A DNA stretch of 64,000 bases from JAJYVT01 sp027339205 (GCA_027339205.1 DAHWOV010000047.1:1-64000), one strand, 5' to 3'; numbered from the stretch's first letter, positions 33,706 to 44,158 are shown. Made by a program: numbers and translations. The notes: a model not told the origin generated them from the sequence alone.

Positions 33706-34698
33706 CAGGAGCGGGCGCTGCGGCGGCGGGTCCGCAGCATCCAGTCCACGAAGAAGATCACGCGCGCGATGGAGCTGATCGCCGCGTCGCAGATCGTGCG
33801 GTCCCTCACGCGCATGACGGCCAACCGCCCCTACCGGGAGGGCATGGCGCGCATCGTCGTGGAGGCGGCGAAGGGCGACCCCGCTGCGGCCCAGAAGCTG
33901 CTCGGCGAGCCCGCCGAGCGCCGCGCCGTCGTGGTGCTCTCGCTCGTGGCCGACCGCGGGCTCGCCGGCGCGTACAACGCCTCGACGCTGCGCGCGACCG
34001 AGCGCCTGGTGGCCGACCTCGCCTCCCAGGGCATCTCGGTCCGGCTCTTCACCGTCGGCAAGAAGGCGCCCGCGTACTTCCGCTTCCGCCGCCAGGAGGT
34101 GGAGCGGTCGTTCCAGGGGATGAGCGAGCGGCCCACGTGGGGGGATGCCCGCACCGTGGCGGCCTCGGTCTCGGCGCCGTTCCTGGCGGGCGAGGTGGAC
34201 CAGGTGCTCCTCGTCTCGACCCGGTACCGCTCCTCGGGCTCCCAGGAGGTCGAGGTCCGCCAGCTGCTGCCGCTGCCCGAGCCCGAGGAGGCGGCGGCCC
34301 GAGAGCCCGCGTCCGCCGGGCAGACCGCTGCGCAGCCCGCCGGCCAGTCTGCCGGCCAGCCCGCCGGCCAGTCCGCCGGCCAGTCCGCCGGCCAGCCCGC
34401 CGGCCAGTCTGCCGGCCAGCCCGCCGGCTATACCGAGTTCGAGCCCGACGTGGAGACCCTTCTCGGCCGGCTCGCGCCCCGTGCGGTCGAGTCGGAGATC
34501 TTCACGGCGATGCTCGAAGGTGCCGCGTCGTTCTTCACCGCGCAGCAGCGCGCGATGGCCGCCGCGAGCGACAACGCGGACGAGCTCATCCGGACGCTCA
34601 CCCGCGTCATGAACCGCGCACGCCAGGACGCGATCACGACCGAGATCATGGAGATCGTCGGCGGAGCGGAGGCGCTCCGCCAGTCGAAGGGAGCCTGA
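33694..34698 (+). CDS. atpG: ATP synthase F1 subunit gamma
   Basis: 334 residues from GTG 33694. Rotor shaft: the N-terminal helix RRVRSIQSTKKITRAMELIA and the C-terminal DNADELIRTLTRVMNRARQD with ITTEIMEIVGGAEAL are standard. In the variable loop after QLLPLPEP an insertion of eight 12-bp repeats (34333-34428) encodes QPAG/QSAG units, giving 32 extra residues. The loop faces away from the bearing in known structures, so the insert may be tolerated. Confidence 0.95.
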   Translation: MPGGQERALRRRVRSIQSTKKITRAMELIAASQIVRSLTRMTANRPYREGMARIVVEAAKGDPAAAQKLLGEPAERRAVVVLSLVADRGLAGAYNASTLRATERLVADLASQGISVRLFTVGKKAPAYFRFRRQEVERSFQGMSERPTWGDARTVAASVSAPFLAGEVDQVLLVSTRYRSSGSQEVEVRQLLPLPEPEEAAAREPASAGQTAAQPAGQSAGQPAGQSAGQSAGQPAGQSAGQPAGYTEFEPDVETLLGRLAPRAVESEIFTAMLEGAASFFTAQQRAMAAASDNADELIRTLTRVMNRARQDAITTEIMEIVGGAEALRQSKGA

Positions 34699-34701
34699 CC
34701 C

Positions 34702-36159
34702 ATGGCCATCACCGCACCCGAGAGGCCGGCCGCCGGCGAGCGGGCGCTCGAGAACGGGCGCGTCGTCGCGATCGCAGGCCCGGTCATCGACGTCGAATTC
34801 CCGCCGCACGCGTTGCCCGAGATCAACCATGCGGTCGAGGTTGACCTCGAATTGGACGGGCAGAAGGTCACGGTGACCGCGGAGGTCGCCCAGCAGATCG
34901 GCGAAGGACGCGTGCGCTGCATCTGCATGCGCTCGACCGACGGGCTCGTCCGCGGCGCCCCGGTGCGCAACCTCGGCCGCGGCCTCACCGTGCCCGTCGG
35001 AGACGCCGTGCTCGGCCACGTCTTCAACGTGCTCGGCGAGCCGCTCGACACCGACGACATCGGCGAGGTCGCCGACCACTGGGAGATCCACCGGCCGGCG
35101 CCCGATTTCGACCAGCTCGAGCCGCAGCGCAAGATGTTCGAGACGGGAATCAAGGTCATCGACCTGCTCGAGCCCTACGTGCAGGGAGGCAAGATCGGCC
35201 TCTTCGGAGGTGCAGGCGTCGGTAAGACCGTGATCATCCTGGAGATGATCAACAGGGTTGCCACGCTGCACGGCGGCGTGTCGATCTTCGCGGGGGTGGG
35301 CGAGCGGACCCGTGAGGGGACGGACCTGTGGATCGAGACCAAGGAGTCCGGCGTCATCGACCGCGCCGCGCTCGTCTACGGCCAGATGGACGAGCCGCCC
35401 GGCGTCCGGCTGCGGGTGGGCCTCGCGGCGCTGACCATGGCCGAGTACTTCCGCGACGTGCAGAACCAGGACGTGCTGCTCTTCATCGACAACATCTTCC
35501 GGTTCGTCCAGGCGGGGTCGGAGGTCTCGACGCTGCTCGGCCGCATGCCGTCGGCGGTGGGCTACCAGCCGACGCTCGCAGACGAGATGGGCGAGCTCCA
35601 GGAGCGGATCACCTCCACCCGTGGGAAGTCGATCACCTCGATCCAGGCCGTCTACGTGCCGGCGGACGACTACACCGACCCCGCACCCTTCACGACCTTC
35701 ACCCACCTCGACGCGACGACCGAGCTCTCCCGGCAGATCGCGGCCCTCGGCATCTACCCGGCGGTCACACCGCTCGCGTCGACCTCCAACATCCTCGCCC
35801 CCGAGGTGGTGGGGGAGCGCCACTACCAGGTGGCGCGCCAGGTCCAGGGCGTGCTCCAGCGCTACCGGGAGCTCCAGGACATCATCGCCATCCTCGGGAT
35901 CGACGAGCTGTCCGAGGAGGACCGGGTCACCGTGTCGCGGGCCCGCAAGATCCAGCGCTTCCTCTCCCAGCCCTTCAACGTGGGCGAGGCCTTCACCGGC
36001 CTGAAGGGCGTCACCGTGCCGATCCAAGAGACGGTCGAGTCCTTCGAGTCCCTGGTGAAGGGCGAGCTCGATGAGGTCCCCGAGCAGGCCTTCTTCAACG
36101 TCGGCGGCGCGGAGTCCGTGCTCGAGAAGGCCCGGACCCTCGAGGCCGAGGCGCGCTGA
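34702..36159 (+). CDS. atpD: ATP synthase F1 subunit beta
   Basis: 485 residues from ATG 34702. Catalytic subunit: Walker A GLFGGAGVGKTV (residue ~168), the catalytic Glu in GVGERTREGTDL, Walker B DVLLFIDNIFRF and the DELSEEDR hinge motif are intact. The first ~15 residues are a non-conserved extension. Its TGA overlaps the atpC ATG. Confidence 0.98.
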   Translation: MAITAPERPAAGERALENGRVVAIAGPVIDVEFPPHALPEINHAVEVDLELDGQKVTVTAEVAQQIGEGRVRCICMRSTDGLVRGAPVRNLGRGLTVPVGDAVLGHVFNVLGEPLDTDDIGEVADHWEIHRPAPDFDQLEPQRKMFETGIKVIDLLEPYVQGGKIGLFGGAGVGKTVIILEMINRVATLHGGVSIFAGVGERTREGTDLWIETKESGVIDRAALVYGQMDEPPGVRLRVGLAALTMAEYFRDVQNQDVLLFIDNIFRFVQAGSEVSTLLGRMPSAVGYQPTLADEMGELQERITSTRGKSITSIQAVYVPADDYTDPAPFTTFTHLDATTELSRQIAALGIYPAVTPLASTSNILAPEVVGERHYQVARQVQGVLQRYRELQDIIAILGIDELSEEDRVTVSRARKIQRFLSQPFNVGEAFTGLKGVTVPIQETVESFESLVKGELDEVPEQAFFNVGGAESVLEKARTLEAEAR

Positions 36160-36695
36160 TGCCCGACGGCGCCTTCGAGGTCTCGGTGGTCACCCCCGAG
36201 GCGCAGCTGCTCCGCACGCAGGCCCGCGCCATCGTGCTGCGCAGCTCCGACGGCGACCTCACCGTCCTCGACGGCCACACGCCGATCATCACCGACGTGC
36301 TCCCCGGCGACGTGCGGGTGGACCCTGCGGAGGGGGACCCGGTGCACCTGGCGGTGCACGGCGGCTACCTGCAGGTGGAGACCGGGCAGGGGATCGACGG
36401 CGCCGAGGGACGCGCCACCCGGGTCACGCTGCTCGCCGGCACCGCCGAGCTCGCCGCCCAGATCGACGTCCCACGCGCCGAGCGGGCGCGCGCCGAGGCA
36501 GAGGCGCGCGTCGAGGAGCTCCGTCAGGCGGCTGGCCGAGCCGGAGGCCCAGGGACCGGCGCGGCGGCCGGCGGCGGTGCGCATGCAGGCGGCGAGGGCG
36601 AGGGAGCGCTGCCCGAGGACGTCGAGCTGGCCGAGGCGGAGGCCGCGCTCGAGCGCGCGCGGGTCCGCCTCGAGGTCGCCGGCGTCACCGCGTAG
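36159..36695 (+). CDS. atpC: ATP synthase F1 subunit epsilon
   Basis: 178 residues from ATG 36159. The N-terminal beta-sandwich is typical (FEVSVVTPEAQLLRTQARAI, GDLTVLDGHTPIITDVLPGD, VHGGYLQVE). The C-terminal helical hairpin is stretched by a Gly/Ala-rich insert (residues ~128-148) before AEAEAALERARVRLEVAG, so it is ~40 residues longer than usual. It inhibits ATP hydrolysis and links gamma to the c-ring. Last gene of the atp operon. Confidence 0.92.
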   Translation: MPDGAFEVSVVTPEAQLLRTQARAIVLRSSDGDLTVLDGHTPIITDVLPGDVRVDPAEGDPVHLAVHGGYLQVETGQGIDGAEGRATRVTLLAGTAELAAQIDVPRAERARAEAEARVEELRQAAGRAGGPGTGAAAGGGAHAGGEGEGALPEDVELAEAEAALERARVRLEVAGVTA

Positions 36696-36820
36696 CTCGT
36701 CCGCGCCTCGCGCGCCAGCGCCAGCGCCCTCACGGCGCCGGCCCCGCCCCCTCACGGCGCCGGCGCCCGCTGAGGTACGCTTTTGTCGGGGAACGGTGGG
36801 TCGGCCGAGAGGGGATCGTC

Positions 36821-37177
36821 ATGGAACGTCGCCGCCGCGTGCCGCGGCAGCTTGCCGGGTGGACAGGGAAGTACTGCGTGGAGGGCGACGTCCCCGAAGC
36901 GTGGTACGAGTGCCACGTGCTCGACATCTCGGTCATCGGTGTCGGCATCGAGATGTTCGGTCCGGTGCCCGACCCCGCTGGCCTCCTCGGCCGGCGCGTG
37001 ATCGTGGAGGCCAACACGCCGACCGGCGCCTCGCTCAGCGTTCGTGCCCGCGGCGAGGTCAGGAACGTCGGCGCTGGCGCCCGGGGGGGTACGCGGGTGG
37101 GGATGGAGTTTGTGGACCTGACCGAGACCGAGCGGTCGATCCTGGACGCGCTCGCGATGATGGGCACCCTGTGGTGA
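36821..37177 (+). CDS. PilZ domain protein
   Basis: 118 residues from ATG 36821. The RRRRVPR motif near the N-terminus and LDISVIGVGIEMFG further on correspond to the RxxxR and D/NxSxxG c-di-GMP-binding motifs of PilZ. It is a single-domain protein, likely a cytoplasmic c-di-GMP receptor. It follows atpC after 125 bases that hold a 16-bp duplication (CCCTCACGGCGCCGGC) but no clear terminator. The target is unknown. Confidence 0.75.
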   Translation: MERRRRVPRQLAGWTGKYCVEGDVPEAWYECHVLDISVIGVGIEMFGPVPDPAGLLGRRVIVEANTPTGASLSVRARGEVRNVGAGARGGTRVGMEFVDLTETERSILDALAMMGTLW

Positions 37178-37239
37178 CCGGCGGCTTCCCGAGGTGACGG
37201 GCAGCTCCCCGAGGTGACGGGCAGCGGGCGGCGGGGCCG

Positions 37240-38391
37240 TCAGGCCGGCACCCTGCGGAAGTACCGGCTGAGGGTCTCTCCCTGGCGCTGGTACGACGAG
37301 CCGATCGTCGGGCCATAGAGGATCTCGGGCGGTTCCAGCATGCGCTCGAAGGTCAGCTTGCAGACCGTCTGGCCGTGCTCGATCATGAAGGGCACGTCGT
37401 GCGCGCGGACCTCGAGCGCGGCGCGCGAACCTCGGAACTCGCCCGCCGGGTCGTAGCCGAAGCCCGGGTCGAAGAACCCGGCGTAGTGGGTGCGCAGCTC
37501 CCCGCTCGTCGGGTCGTAGGCGGTCATCTCCGCCGCCAGGTCCGGTGGCACCGAGACCGCGTCGTCGGACATGAGCAGGTAGAACTTGTTGGGCGAGAGC
37601 ACGATCCGGTCGCCTCGCTCGCGTACCACCGGGCTCCAGAAGGGCTCGGGGTCGAGCTCTCCGCCGCGGGTGAGGTCGAGCAGCGGCGCGTTGTCCCGCG
37701 CGCAGTAGCCGACGCGGCCCTGCTCGTCCCCGCGCAGGTCGAGGCCGAGGAAGAGGCCGTTCGACAAGATGAGGTCCTCGGTGGGCACGGGCCGCTCGGC
37801 GCGGTAGAGGAGCGGCTGGCGCTCGTGCACCTCCCGGATCTCTGCGTCGGTGAGCGCGGGCTGCCTGATCGCCAGGCGGAGCTGGTTGAGCGTGAGGTCC
37901 TCGCGGACCCGGATCGCGAAGGACAGCGGCACCACCTCGAGGTACAGCACGCCGTCGTAGCCGTTGGCGATCTCGTCGAACCGCTCGCTGTGGTCGGTCA
38001 CCACCCGCGTGAAGACGTCGATGCGGCCGGTCGAGCTCTTGGGGTTCGCCTTGCCGCGCAGCCCCTCGGGGAGGTGCAGCCGCTCCTTCAGCTCGACCAG
38101 GTAAGGGTGGCCGACCTCGAGCATCGCGCCACGCCGCAGGTCGATCTCGTCGAGGGTGTACTCCTCGAGCTTGGCGGCGACCGTGTCGCGTCCGGGTAAG
38201 AAGCTGCACCTGATGCGGTAGGCGGTCTCGCCAAGCCGCAGGTCCAGGCTCGCGGGTTGGACATTCTCGGGCGGGATCTTGAACCGGCCGGCGTCGACGT
38301 AGCCGGCGCTGATCGCGTGCTCGATGAGCTGGCCCGGCAGGACGCCGTGACCCCCACGGGACAGCCCGGGCACGTGGTGGGGCACAGCCAT
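37240..38391 (-). CDS. dcd: 2'-deoxycytidine 5'-triphosphate deaminase, long form
   Basis: 383 residues from ATG 38391. It deaminates dCTP for dTMP synthesis. This is the long variant with two dUTPase-like folds in one chain: an N-terminal part (NVQPASLDLRLGETAYRIRC, KANPKSSTGRIDVFTRVV) and a C-terminal one (HYAGFFDPGFGYDP, FMIEHGQTVCKLTFERM). The usual actinobacterial Dcd is ~190 residues, so this form may be acquired. It is divergent from the PEBP gene, with the 19-bp repeat CCCGAGGTGACGGGCAGC... just past its 3' end. Confidence 0.88.
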   Translation of the reverse strand: MAVPHHVPGLSRGGHGVLPGQLIEHAISAGYVDAGRFKIPPENVQPASLDLRLGETAYRIRCSFLPGRDTVAAKLEEYTLDEIDLRRGAMLEVGHPYLVELKERLHLPEGLRGKANPKSSTGRIDVFTRVVTDHSERFDEIANGYDGVLYLEVVPLSFAIRVREDLTLNQLRLAIRQPALTDAEIREVHERQPLLYRAERPVPTEDLILSNGLFLGLDLRGDEQGRVGYCARDNAPLLDLTRGGELDPEPFWSPVVRERGDRIVLSPNKFYLLMSDDAVSVPPDLAAEMTAYDPTSGELRTHYAGFFDPGFGYDPAGEFRGSRAALEVRAHDVPFMIEHGQTVCKLTFERMLEPPEILYGPTIGSSYQRQGETLSRYFRRVPA

Positions 38392-38480
38392 CGGGGGATG
38401 ATATGCCTGTGGCGGGCGGCCCGCGCCGGGCCGTCGTGCGCACAGCGCTACCGACCAATTCGACGAGCAGAGGAGCCCCC

Positions 38481-38963
38481 ATGGAAGAGATCACGATGCG
38501 CAGCGCGCAATTCGAGGACGGCGGGCCCATGCCCCTCTCCGCCGCGCACGAGAGCGTCGGCGGGCAGAACAAGAGCCCCCAGCTCTCGTGGCACGGCGTC
38601 CCTGCGGGGACCAAGAGCCTCGCGCTTACCTGCTGGGACCCCGACGCCCCGACCGCCGTGGGGTTCTCGCACTGGATCCGCGTCGGCATGCCCGCGTCCT
38701 TGGAGGAGCTCGCCGAGGGCGCGGGGAGCGAGAGCGGCGACTGGCAGGACGGGATCACCGACTGGGGAGAGCGTGGCTACGGCGGCATGGCGCCGCCGAA
38801 GGGCGATCTGCCCCACCACTACCAGTTCACGCTCTACGCGCTCGACGCCGAGGCGGCGGACCTCGGACTCGACGACCGTTCGACCTACGCGAAGCTCCGG
38901 TTCCTCGTGCGGGGGCACGTCCTCGCACAGGGCACCATCACTGGGACGTTCGCCGTCAGCTGA
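38481..38963 (+). CDS. YbhB/YbcL-type PEBP family protein
   Basis: 160 residues from ATG 38481, after AGAGGAG. Phosphatidylethanolamine-binding fold: GGQNKSPQLSWHGVPAGTKS, the ligand-site DPDAPTAVGFSHW, GYGGMAPPKGDLPHHYQFTL with the conserved Gly-Pro-x-x-x-x-His element, and a final strand GTITGTFAVS. No signal peptide, so cytoplasmic. Bacterial members bind small anionic ligands; physiological roles are unclear. Confidence 0.92.
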   Translation: MEEITMRSAQFEDGGPMPLSAAHESVGGQNKSPQLSWHGVPAGTKSLALTCWDPDAPTAVGFSHWIRVGMPASLEELAEGAGSESGDWQDGITDWGERGYGGMAPPKGDLPHHYQFTLYALDAEAADLGLDDRSTYAKLRFLVRGHVLAQGTITGTFAVS

Positions 38964-39028
38964 GCCGGGCTCTGTCGCCGGGTGAGGCTGAGAGGAGCGC
39001 GCGCGACGGGACGGTAGCTTGGTCCGCC

Positions 39029-40077
<1,049 letters not shown>

Positions 40078-40078
<1 letters not shown>

Positions 40079-40881
40079 TGGCCCTCTCGAGAGCCGTCGC
40101 GCGCGACGGCACCCGCCCGCTGTGGCTGCGCTCCCTCGGGTACTGGGCGTTCCAGTACAAGCGGACGTGGCGGAGCTCGGTGACCACGAGCTTCCTCGAG
40201 CCGCTGCTCTACCTCGCGGCGATGGGGATCGGTCTCGGCACGCTCGTCGACCACCACGTCCACCACGTCCAGGGCGTGAGCTACCTCACCTTCGTGGGGC
40301 CCGGGCTCCTCGCGTCGGCCGCCATGCAGGTCGGGGTGAGCGAGTCGACGTACCCGGTGATGGGCGCGATCAAGTGGATCAAGACCTACCATGCGATGCT
40401 CGCCACGCCGCTGCGCGTGATCGACGTGCTGGCGGGCCACTTCGCGTGGATCGCGCTGCGTCTCACGATGGTCTCGGCGATCTTCCTCGGGATCCTCGCC
40501 GCGTTCGGCCTCACCCGCTCCGCCGAGGCGCTGCTCACGATCCCCGCCGCCGTGCTCACCGGGCTCGCCTTCGCCGCGCCGATCATGGCCTTCGCCGCCA
40601 CCCAGGAGAAGGACGCCGCCTTCTCGGTGATCTACCGCTTCGGCGTCGTGCCCCTCTTCCTGTTCTCGGGCATCTTCTTCCCGATCACGCGGCTCCCCGG
40701 CTGGTTGCAGCCCGTGGCCTGGGCCACCCCCCTGTACCACGGCGTGGCCCTCTGCCGCGCCCTGGTCCTCGGGCAGGCGGCGGCGGGAAGCTCGATCGAG
40801 CACACGGCGTACCTCGTCGCGCTGATCGTGGCGGGGTACGGCGCCGCGACGCTTACGTACAGAAGGCGGCTCGTCGTATGA
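40078..40881 (+). CDS. ABC-2 type permease, subunit 1 (NodJ-like)
   Basis: 267 residues from ATG 40078, overlapping the ATPase stop by one base. Six membrane helices with the ABC-2 hallmarks SFLEPLLYLAAMGIGLG, YLTFVGPGLLASAAMQVG, KWIKTYHAMLATPL and the late FLFSGIFFPITRLPGWLQ with TPLYHGVALCRA. Probably exports a lipid-linked sugar, polyketide or other amphiphile; substrate unknown. Confidence 0.92.
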
Positions 40882-41723
40882 GCGCCACGGTGGCGCCCCG
40901 CCGCGCCGCCGGCCCGCCGTCGAGAGGCACGGCGCTTCGGATCACCCCCGCCGCGCTCATCGGCACGAGGCGCGCCGTGCACATGGTGGAGAGGAACGTC
41001 TACGTCTACCGGCGGGGCTGGATCTTCCTCGTGTCGGGCTTCTTCGAGCCGTTCTTCTACCTGCTCTCGATCGGGATCGGCATGAGCGCGCTCGTCGGCC
41101 CGCTGCGCGTGGGAAGCGAGGTCGTGGCCTACCCGGTCTTCGTCGCGCCCGGTCTGCTGGCGGCGTCCGCGATGAACGGCGCCCTCTTCGACTCGACGTT
41201 CAACCTCTTCCACAAGCTCAAGTTCGCCAAGACCTACGAGTCGGTCCTCTCGACGCCGCTCACCGTGAGCGACGTGGCGACGGGCGAGATGGGCTGGTCG
41301 CTCATCCGCTCCGGCCTGTACGCGCTCTCGTTCATGTGCGTGATGGCCGCGCTCGGCTACGTCGGGACCGGCTGGGCGGTGCTGTGCTATCCCGAGGCGC
41401 TGCTCGTGGCCTTCGCGTTCTCCGCCGTCGGGATGTCGGCGACCACGTACCTGCGCAGCTGGCAGGACTTCGACATGGTCCTGCTCGCCATCCTGCCGAT
41501 GTTCCTCTTCTCGGCGACCTTCTACCCCCTCACGGTCTTCCCCGGCTGGCTGCAATGCGTGGTGCGCATCACGCCCCTCTACCAGGGGGTGGCGCTCCTT
41601 CGCGGCACGGACCTCGGGATCTTTGACTGGGCGATGGCCGGCCACGCCGCGTACCTGGCCGTCTTGGGGCTCGCCGGCCTCGTTGTCACCGGCAAGCGGC
41701 TGGGGACCCTGCTCCTCCCCTGA
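40878..41723 (+). CDS. ABC-2 type permease, subunit 2 (NodJ-like)
   Basis: 281 residues from ATG 40878 in an ATGA overlap with the previous gene. Homologous to its neighbour: SGFFEPFFYLLSIGIGMSAL, PVFVAPGLLAASAMNGALFD, KFAKTYESVLSTPLTVSD, FLFSATFYPLTVFPGWLQ. The two permeases presumably form a heterodimer. The basic 30-residue N-terminus is cytoplasmic. The following 157 bases to the convergent gene show no terminator-like hairpin. Confidence 0.92.
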   Translation: MSATVAPRRAAGPPSRGTALRITPAALIGTRRAVHMVERNVYVYRRGWIFLVSGFFEPFFYLLSIGIGMSALVGPLRVGSEVVAYPVFVAPGLLAASAMNGALFDSTFNLFHKLKFAKTYESVLSTPLTVSDVATGEMGWSLIRSGLYALSFMCVMAALGYVGTGWAVLCYPEALLVAFAFSAVGMSATTYLRSWQDFDMVLLAILPMFLFSATFYPLTVFPGWLQCVVRITPLYQGVALLRGTDLGIFDWAMAGHAAYLAVLGLAGLVVTGKRLGTLLLP

Positions 41724-41880
41724 GCTGGTCTGGCCGTCCGGGGCCGGATGGGACGACAGCTCTCTCGATCCCCGGCTCGAACAGCCACCGGGCAGCGAAA
41801 GCCAAGCTTGCCCGTCTGGACCGAAGAGTCGTGCACCTGCGCCGAGAAGCCCATCACCAGCTCACGTGGGGACCTGCTGG

Positions 41881-42426
41881 TCACGCCTCGTCGGAGGCGC
41901 CGAGGAACGGCAGGCGCTCGCGCACGTGCCAGCGCCGGCCGTCGAACACCGACAGATCGGCCGCGTCGACGGTGGTCTTCAGGGGAAGCTTCGGGCGCAG
42001 GTCTCGCTCGGCGGCCTCGAGCGCCGCATCTGTCGCCGCGTCAGCCACGGTCAAGTGGGGGACGACGTCCTCGTGCTTGCCGCCGTAGGGCGGCGCCTCC
42101 GGCCAACGCTCCACCAGTCGGGCGGTCAGGTCCCGGAATCCCCTTGTCGGCTCCGGCGCCAGGTACAAGACGCCGGTGAACCGCCCCACTCGGCTGAACG
42201 TCACCTCGAACGGCGCAGTCTTGGCGCACTCGGCCCGCAGCGCCTCGAGCACCGACGCGCTCAGCAAGGCGTCGGGCAGGAACGGGGACACGACGGTGAC
42301 GTGTGCGGGCACCCCGTAGGCCGCCGAGCTGTCGAAGCGAGCTCGCCACGGCGACACGAGGGGCTCGGCTGCCGGGACCGGCACAGCAATTGCGGACTCA
42401 CCTCGTTCGAACGGCACCTGTTCCAT
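41881..42426 (-). CDS. 2'-5' RNA ligase / 2H phosphoesterase family protein
   Basis: 181 residues from ATG 42426. Both catalytic H-x-T motifs are present: GVPAHVTVVSPFLPD and VVPHLTVADAATD, about 90 residues apart, on a bilobal 2H fold. Bacterial members (LigT/ThpR-like) act on 2'-5' or cyclic phosphates in RNA or nucleotides; the substrate is unknown. Confidence 0.88.
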   Translation of the reverse strand: MEQVPFERGESAIAVPVPAAEPLVSPWRARFDSSAAYGVPAHVTVVSPFLPDALLSASVLEALRAECAKTAPFEVTFSRVGRFTGVLYLAPEPTRGFRDLTARLVERWPEAPPYGGKHEDVVPHLTVADAATDAALEAAERDLRPKLPLKTTVDAADLSVFDGRRWHVRERLPFLGASDEA

Positions 42427-42626
42427 GCAGCCCACTGTCGCGCCGGGTGTCGCAGCCCGGGTGTCGCAGCCCTCCGGGGTACCGCGGCAACCGGGGTTCA
42501 TCGGAGTCCATTGCAGCCGATGTGAGAAGAGCTGGTTTGGCATCCCCGCGACGGCGGGTAACAGCGCGCACGGACCGCGATTCCAACGGCGAGCACGATC
42601 TCGCTGCGACCCCGAGGAGGAGTGCG

Positions 42627-43412
42627 ATGTCATCAGCAGCCAGGCAGTACGTGACAACGACGGTTCCGGAAGCCACATCGAGACCGCGGCTCGTCCCCGC
42701 CAAGGGGGTGATCACGACACGGCCGGCAGTCCCCGTCAGTGTCGTGGTGCTCGGGATCATCGCGCTGCTGGTTGCCGCGTGGGGCGCTGCGGCGCCCTTC
42801 GCCGGCCCGGACTTCGGCTTCGTCGCTGACCGCGCGACCGCGTGGCAATGGTCGGTGACGAGCGCGTGCCTGGGGCTCGGTCCGGGCGTGGTGGCGCTCG
42901 TCGCGTCGTTGGTCGTGGTCGGCGTAGCGAACCGGACGTCATACGCGCGTCGCGCCGACCTGTTGGTGCTGGGGCTCGCCGTCGCGCTGTGCGGCGCGTG
43001 GTTCGTCGTCGGCCAGTACGTCTGGCCAGTCATCTACAAGAGGCTGTACATCGTGCCGTCCGATGTGAACCACTTCATGTGGGAGGAGCTCGCATTCGCG
43101 ATCGGTCCGGGGGTCATCTTGGTCTTCTGCGGTGCGGTGTTCATGGGATGGGCCGTGCGACGGCAGCTTGCGGTCGTGACGGACCGGTATTCCCAGACGC
43201 TGCCCACCACCGTGCCACAGGACACAGGCATGGTGACCGCGAGCTCTCGGGCTGGGTCGCCGTCAGCGGCCACCACCGGGACGATGGCGCCGCCTGCCCC
43301 CACCTCGACGATGGCACCGCCAGACTTCAGCTCGACTCCCCCCAGCGAAAGTCCGTTCACCGGGGAACGGGTCGGCGAACGTCCCGTCGGAGAGGAGCCG
43401 CCCGGGCGGTAG
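42627..43412 (+). CDS. Four-helix membrane protein, unknown function
   Basis: 261 residues from ATG 42627 with a GAGGAGGAG Shine-Dalgarno. A ~35-residue cytoplasmic N-terminus precedes four predicted helices: VSVVVLGIIALLVAAWGAA, LGPGVVALVASLVVVGVA, LLVLGLAVALCGAWFVVG and FAIGPGVILVFCGAVFMGWA. A Ser/Thr/Pro-rich cytoplasmic tail of ~70 residues follows. No family recognised. Confidence 0.75.
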   Translation: MSSAARQYVTTTVPEATSRPRLVPAKGVITTRPAVPVSVVVLGIIALLVAAWGAAAPFAGPDFGFVADRATAWQWSVTSACLGLGPGVVALVASLVVVGVANRTSYARRADLLVLGLAVALCGAWFVVGQYVWPVIYKRLYIVPSDVNHFMWEELAFAIGPGVILVFCGAVFMGWAVRRQLAVVTDRYSQTLPTTVPQDTGMVTASSRAGSPSAATTGTMAPPAPTSTMAPPDFSSTPPSESPFTGERVGERPVGEEPPGR

Positions 43413-43421
43413 CTCGTCTCG

Positions 43422-43463
43422 TCTCAGCGTGCGTGCAGCGGCTCTCAGCGTGCGTGCAGCGCC
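43422..43463. repeat. 21-bp tandem duplication at the 3' end of the GNAT gene
   Basis: Copies at 43422-43442 and 43443-43463 share TCTCAGCGTGCGTGCAGCG. The inner copy carries the last codons and stop of the acetyltransferase gene, so that gene's end has been duplicated downstream of itself. Confidence 0.92.
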
Positions 43464-44158
43464 GCCAAGGCTGCCGGATCGATGTCGCGGTCGCAGAAGA
43501 GCAGTCGGCGCCCCGCCGGCTCTGTGCCTTCCCACACGAGGCGGAGGCCGACCTTGGTGGCGACGGCGCGTGACGCTGCGTTGTGGGCCAGCACCGACGC
43601 CACGATCGGGGGACCCGGATCGACCATCCTCGCGGCGCCGATCGCGGCCGTTGCGAGCTCGGTCGCGTAGCCGTTCCCCTGGAGCTCGGGACGGATCCGG
43701 TAGTAGAGGTTCCACGCAGCTGTCGCGTACAGCCGGCAGCCGCCTACGCCGGCGAAGGTGCTGTCCCGTCCCCGGAGGGCGTCCCGTCCCCAAAGTGAGT
43801 CCCGTCCCCGCAGGGACTCCCGTCCCCGGAGGGACACCCGTCCCCGGAGGCGGACGGACCAGTACCCCAGGCCGTCCAGCTCCCAGCTCCGCTCCTCGCG
43901 GGCGAGCTGCTCTGCCGTGCGGTCGGGACTGGTGTGCACGCCCGAGGGGAAGTGCCGCCAGACCCGCGGGTCCGCCATCAGCGCGTAGGCATCTGCCAGG
44001 TCGGACATGGACAGGGCAGAGAGCTCCAGCCGTTGCGTGAGGAGGTGGCGCAGGTTGCCGTCCACGGCCCCCAGCCGCGGCAGCCCCCCAGCCCGAACAG
44101 CCGGCACAGCCTCCCCGCCCGGCACAGCCTCCCCGCCCCGCCGGCCTGGTCCGTGCAT
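43445..44158 (-). CDS. GNAT acetyltransferase with internal repeat insertion
   Basis: 237 residues if started at ATG 44158; the frame stays open to a TTG at 44350 across a 12-bp repeat array encoding AWSD units. It is a RimJ/RimL-type fold: TQRLELSALSMSDLADAYAL, VWRHFPSGVHTSPDRTAEQL, the acetyl-CoA-site RIRPELQGNGYATELATAAI and VLAHNAASRAVATKVGLRLV. Between strands beta2 and beta3, five 18-bp repeats (43763-43852) insert GRDSLR-like units that ordinary enzymes lack. Start and activity are uncertain. Confidence 0.78.
   Translation of the reverse strand: MHGPGRRGGEAVPGGEAVPAVRAGGLPRLGAVDGNLRHLLTQRLELSALSMSDLADAYALMADPRVWRHFPSGVHTSPDRTAEQLAREERSWELDGLGYWSVRLRGRVSLRGRESLRGRDSLWGRDALRGRDSTFAGVGGCRLYATAAWNLYYRIRPELQGNGYATELATAAIGAARMVDPGPPIVASVLAHNAASRAVATKVGLRLVWEGTEPAGRRLLFCDRDIDPAALAALHAR

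Noticed and set aside
31897..36027. 1376-residue open frame on the minus strand opposite the atp genes
   Set aside because: Antisense shadow of atpA/atpG/atpD caused by G/C-rich third positions; composition is Arg/Gly/Asp-rich and no family is seen.
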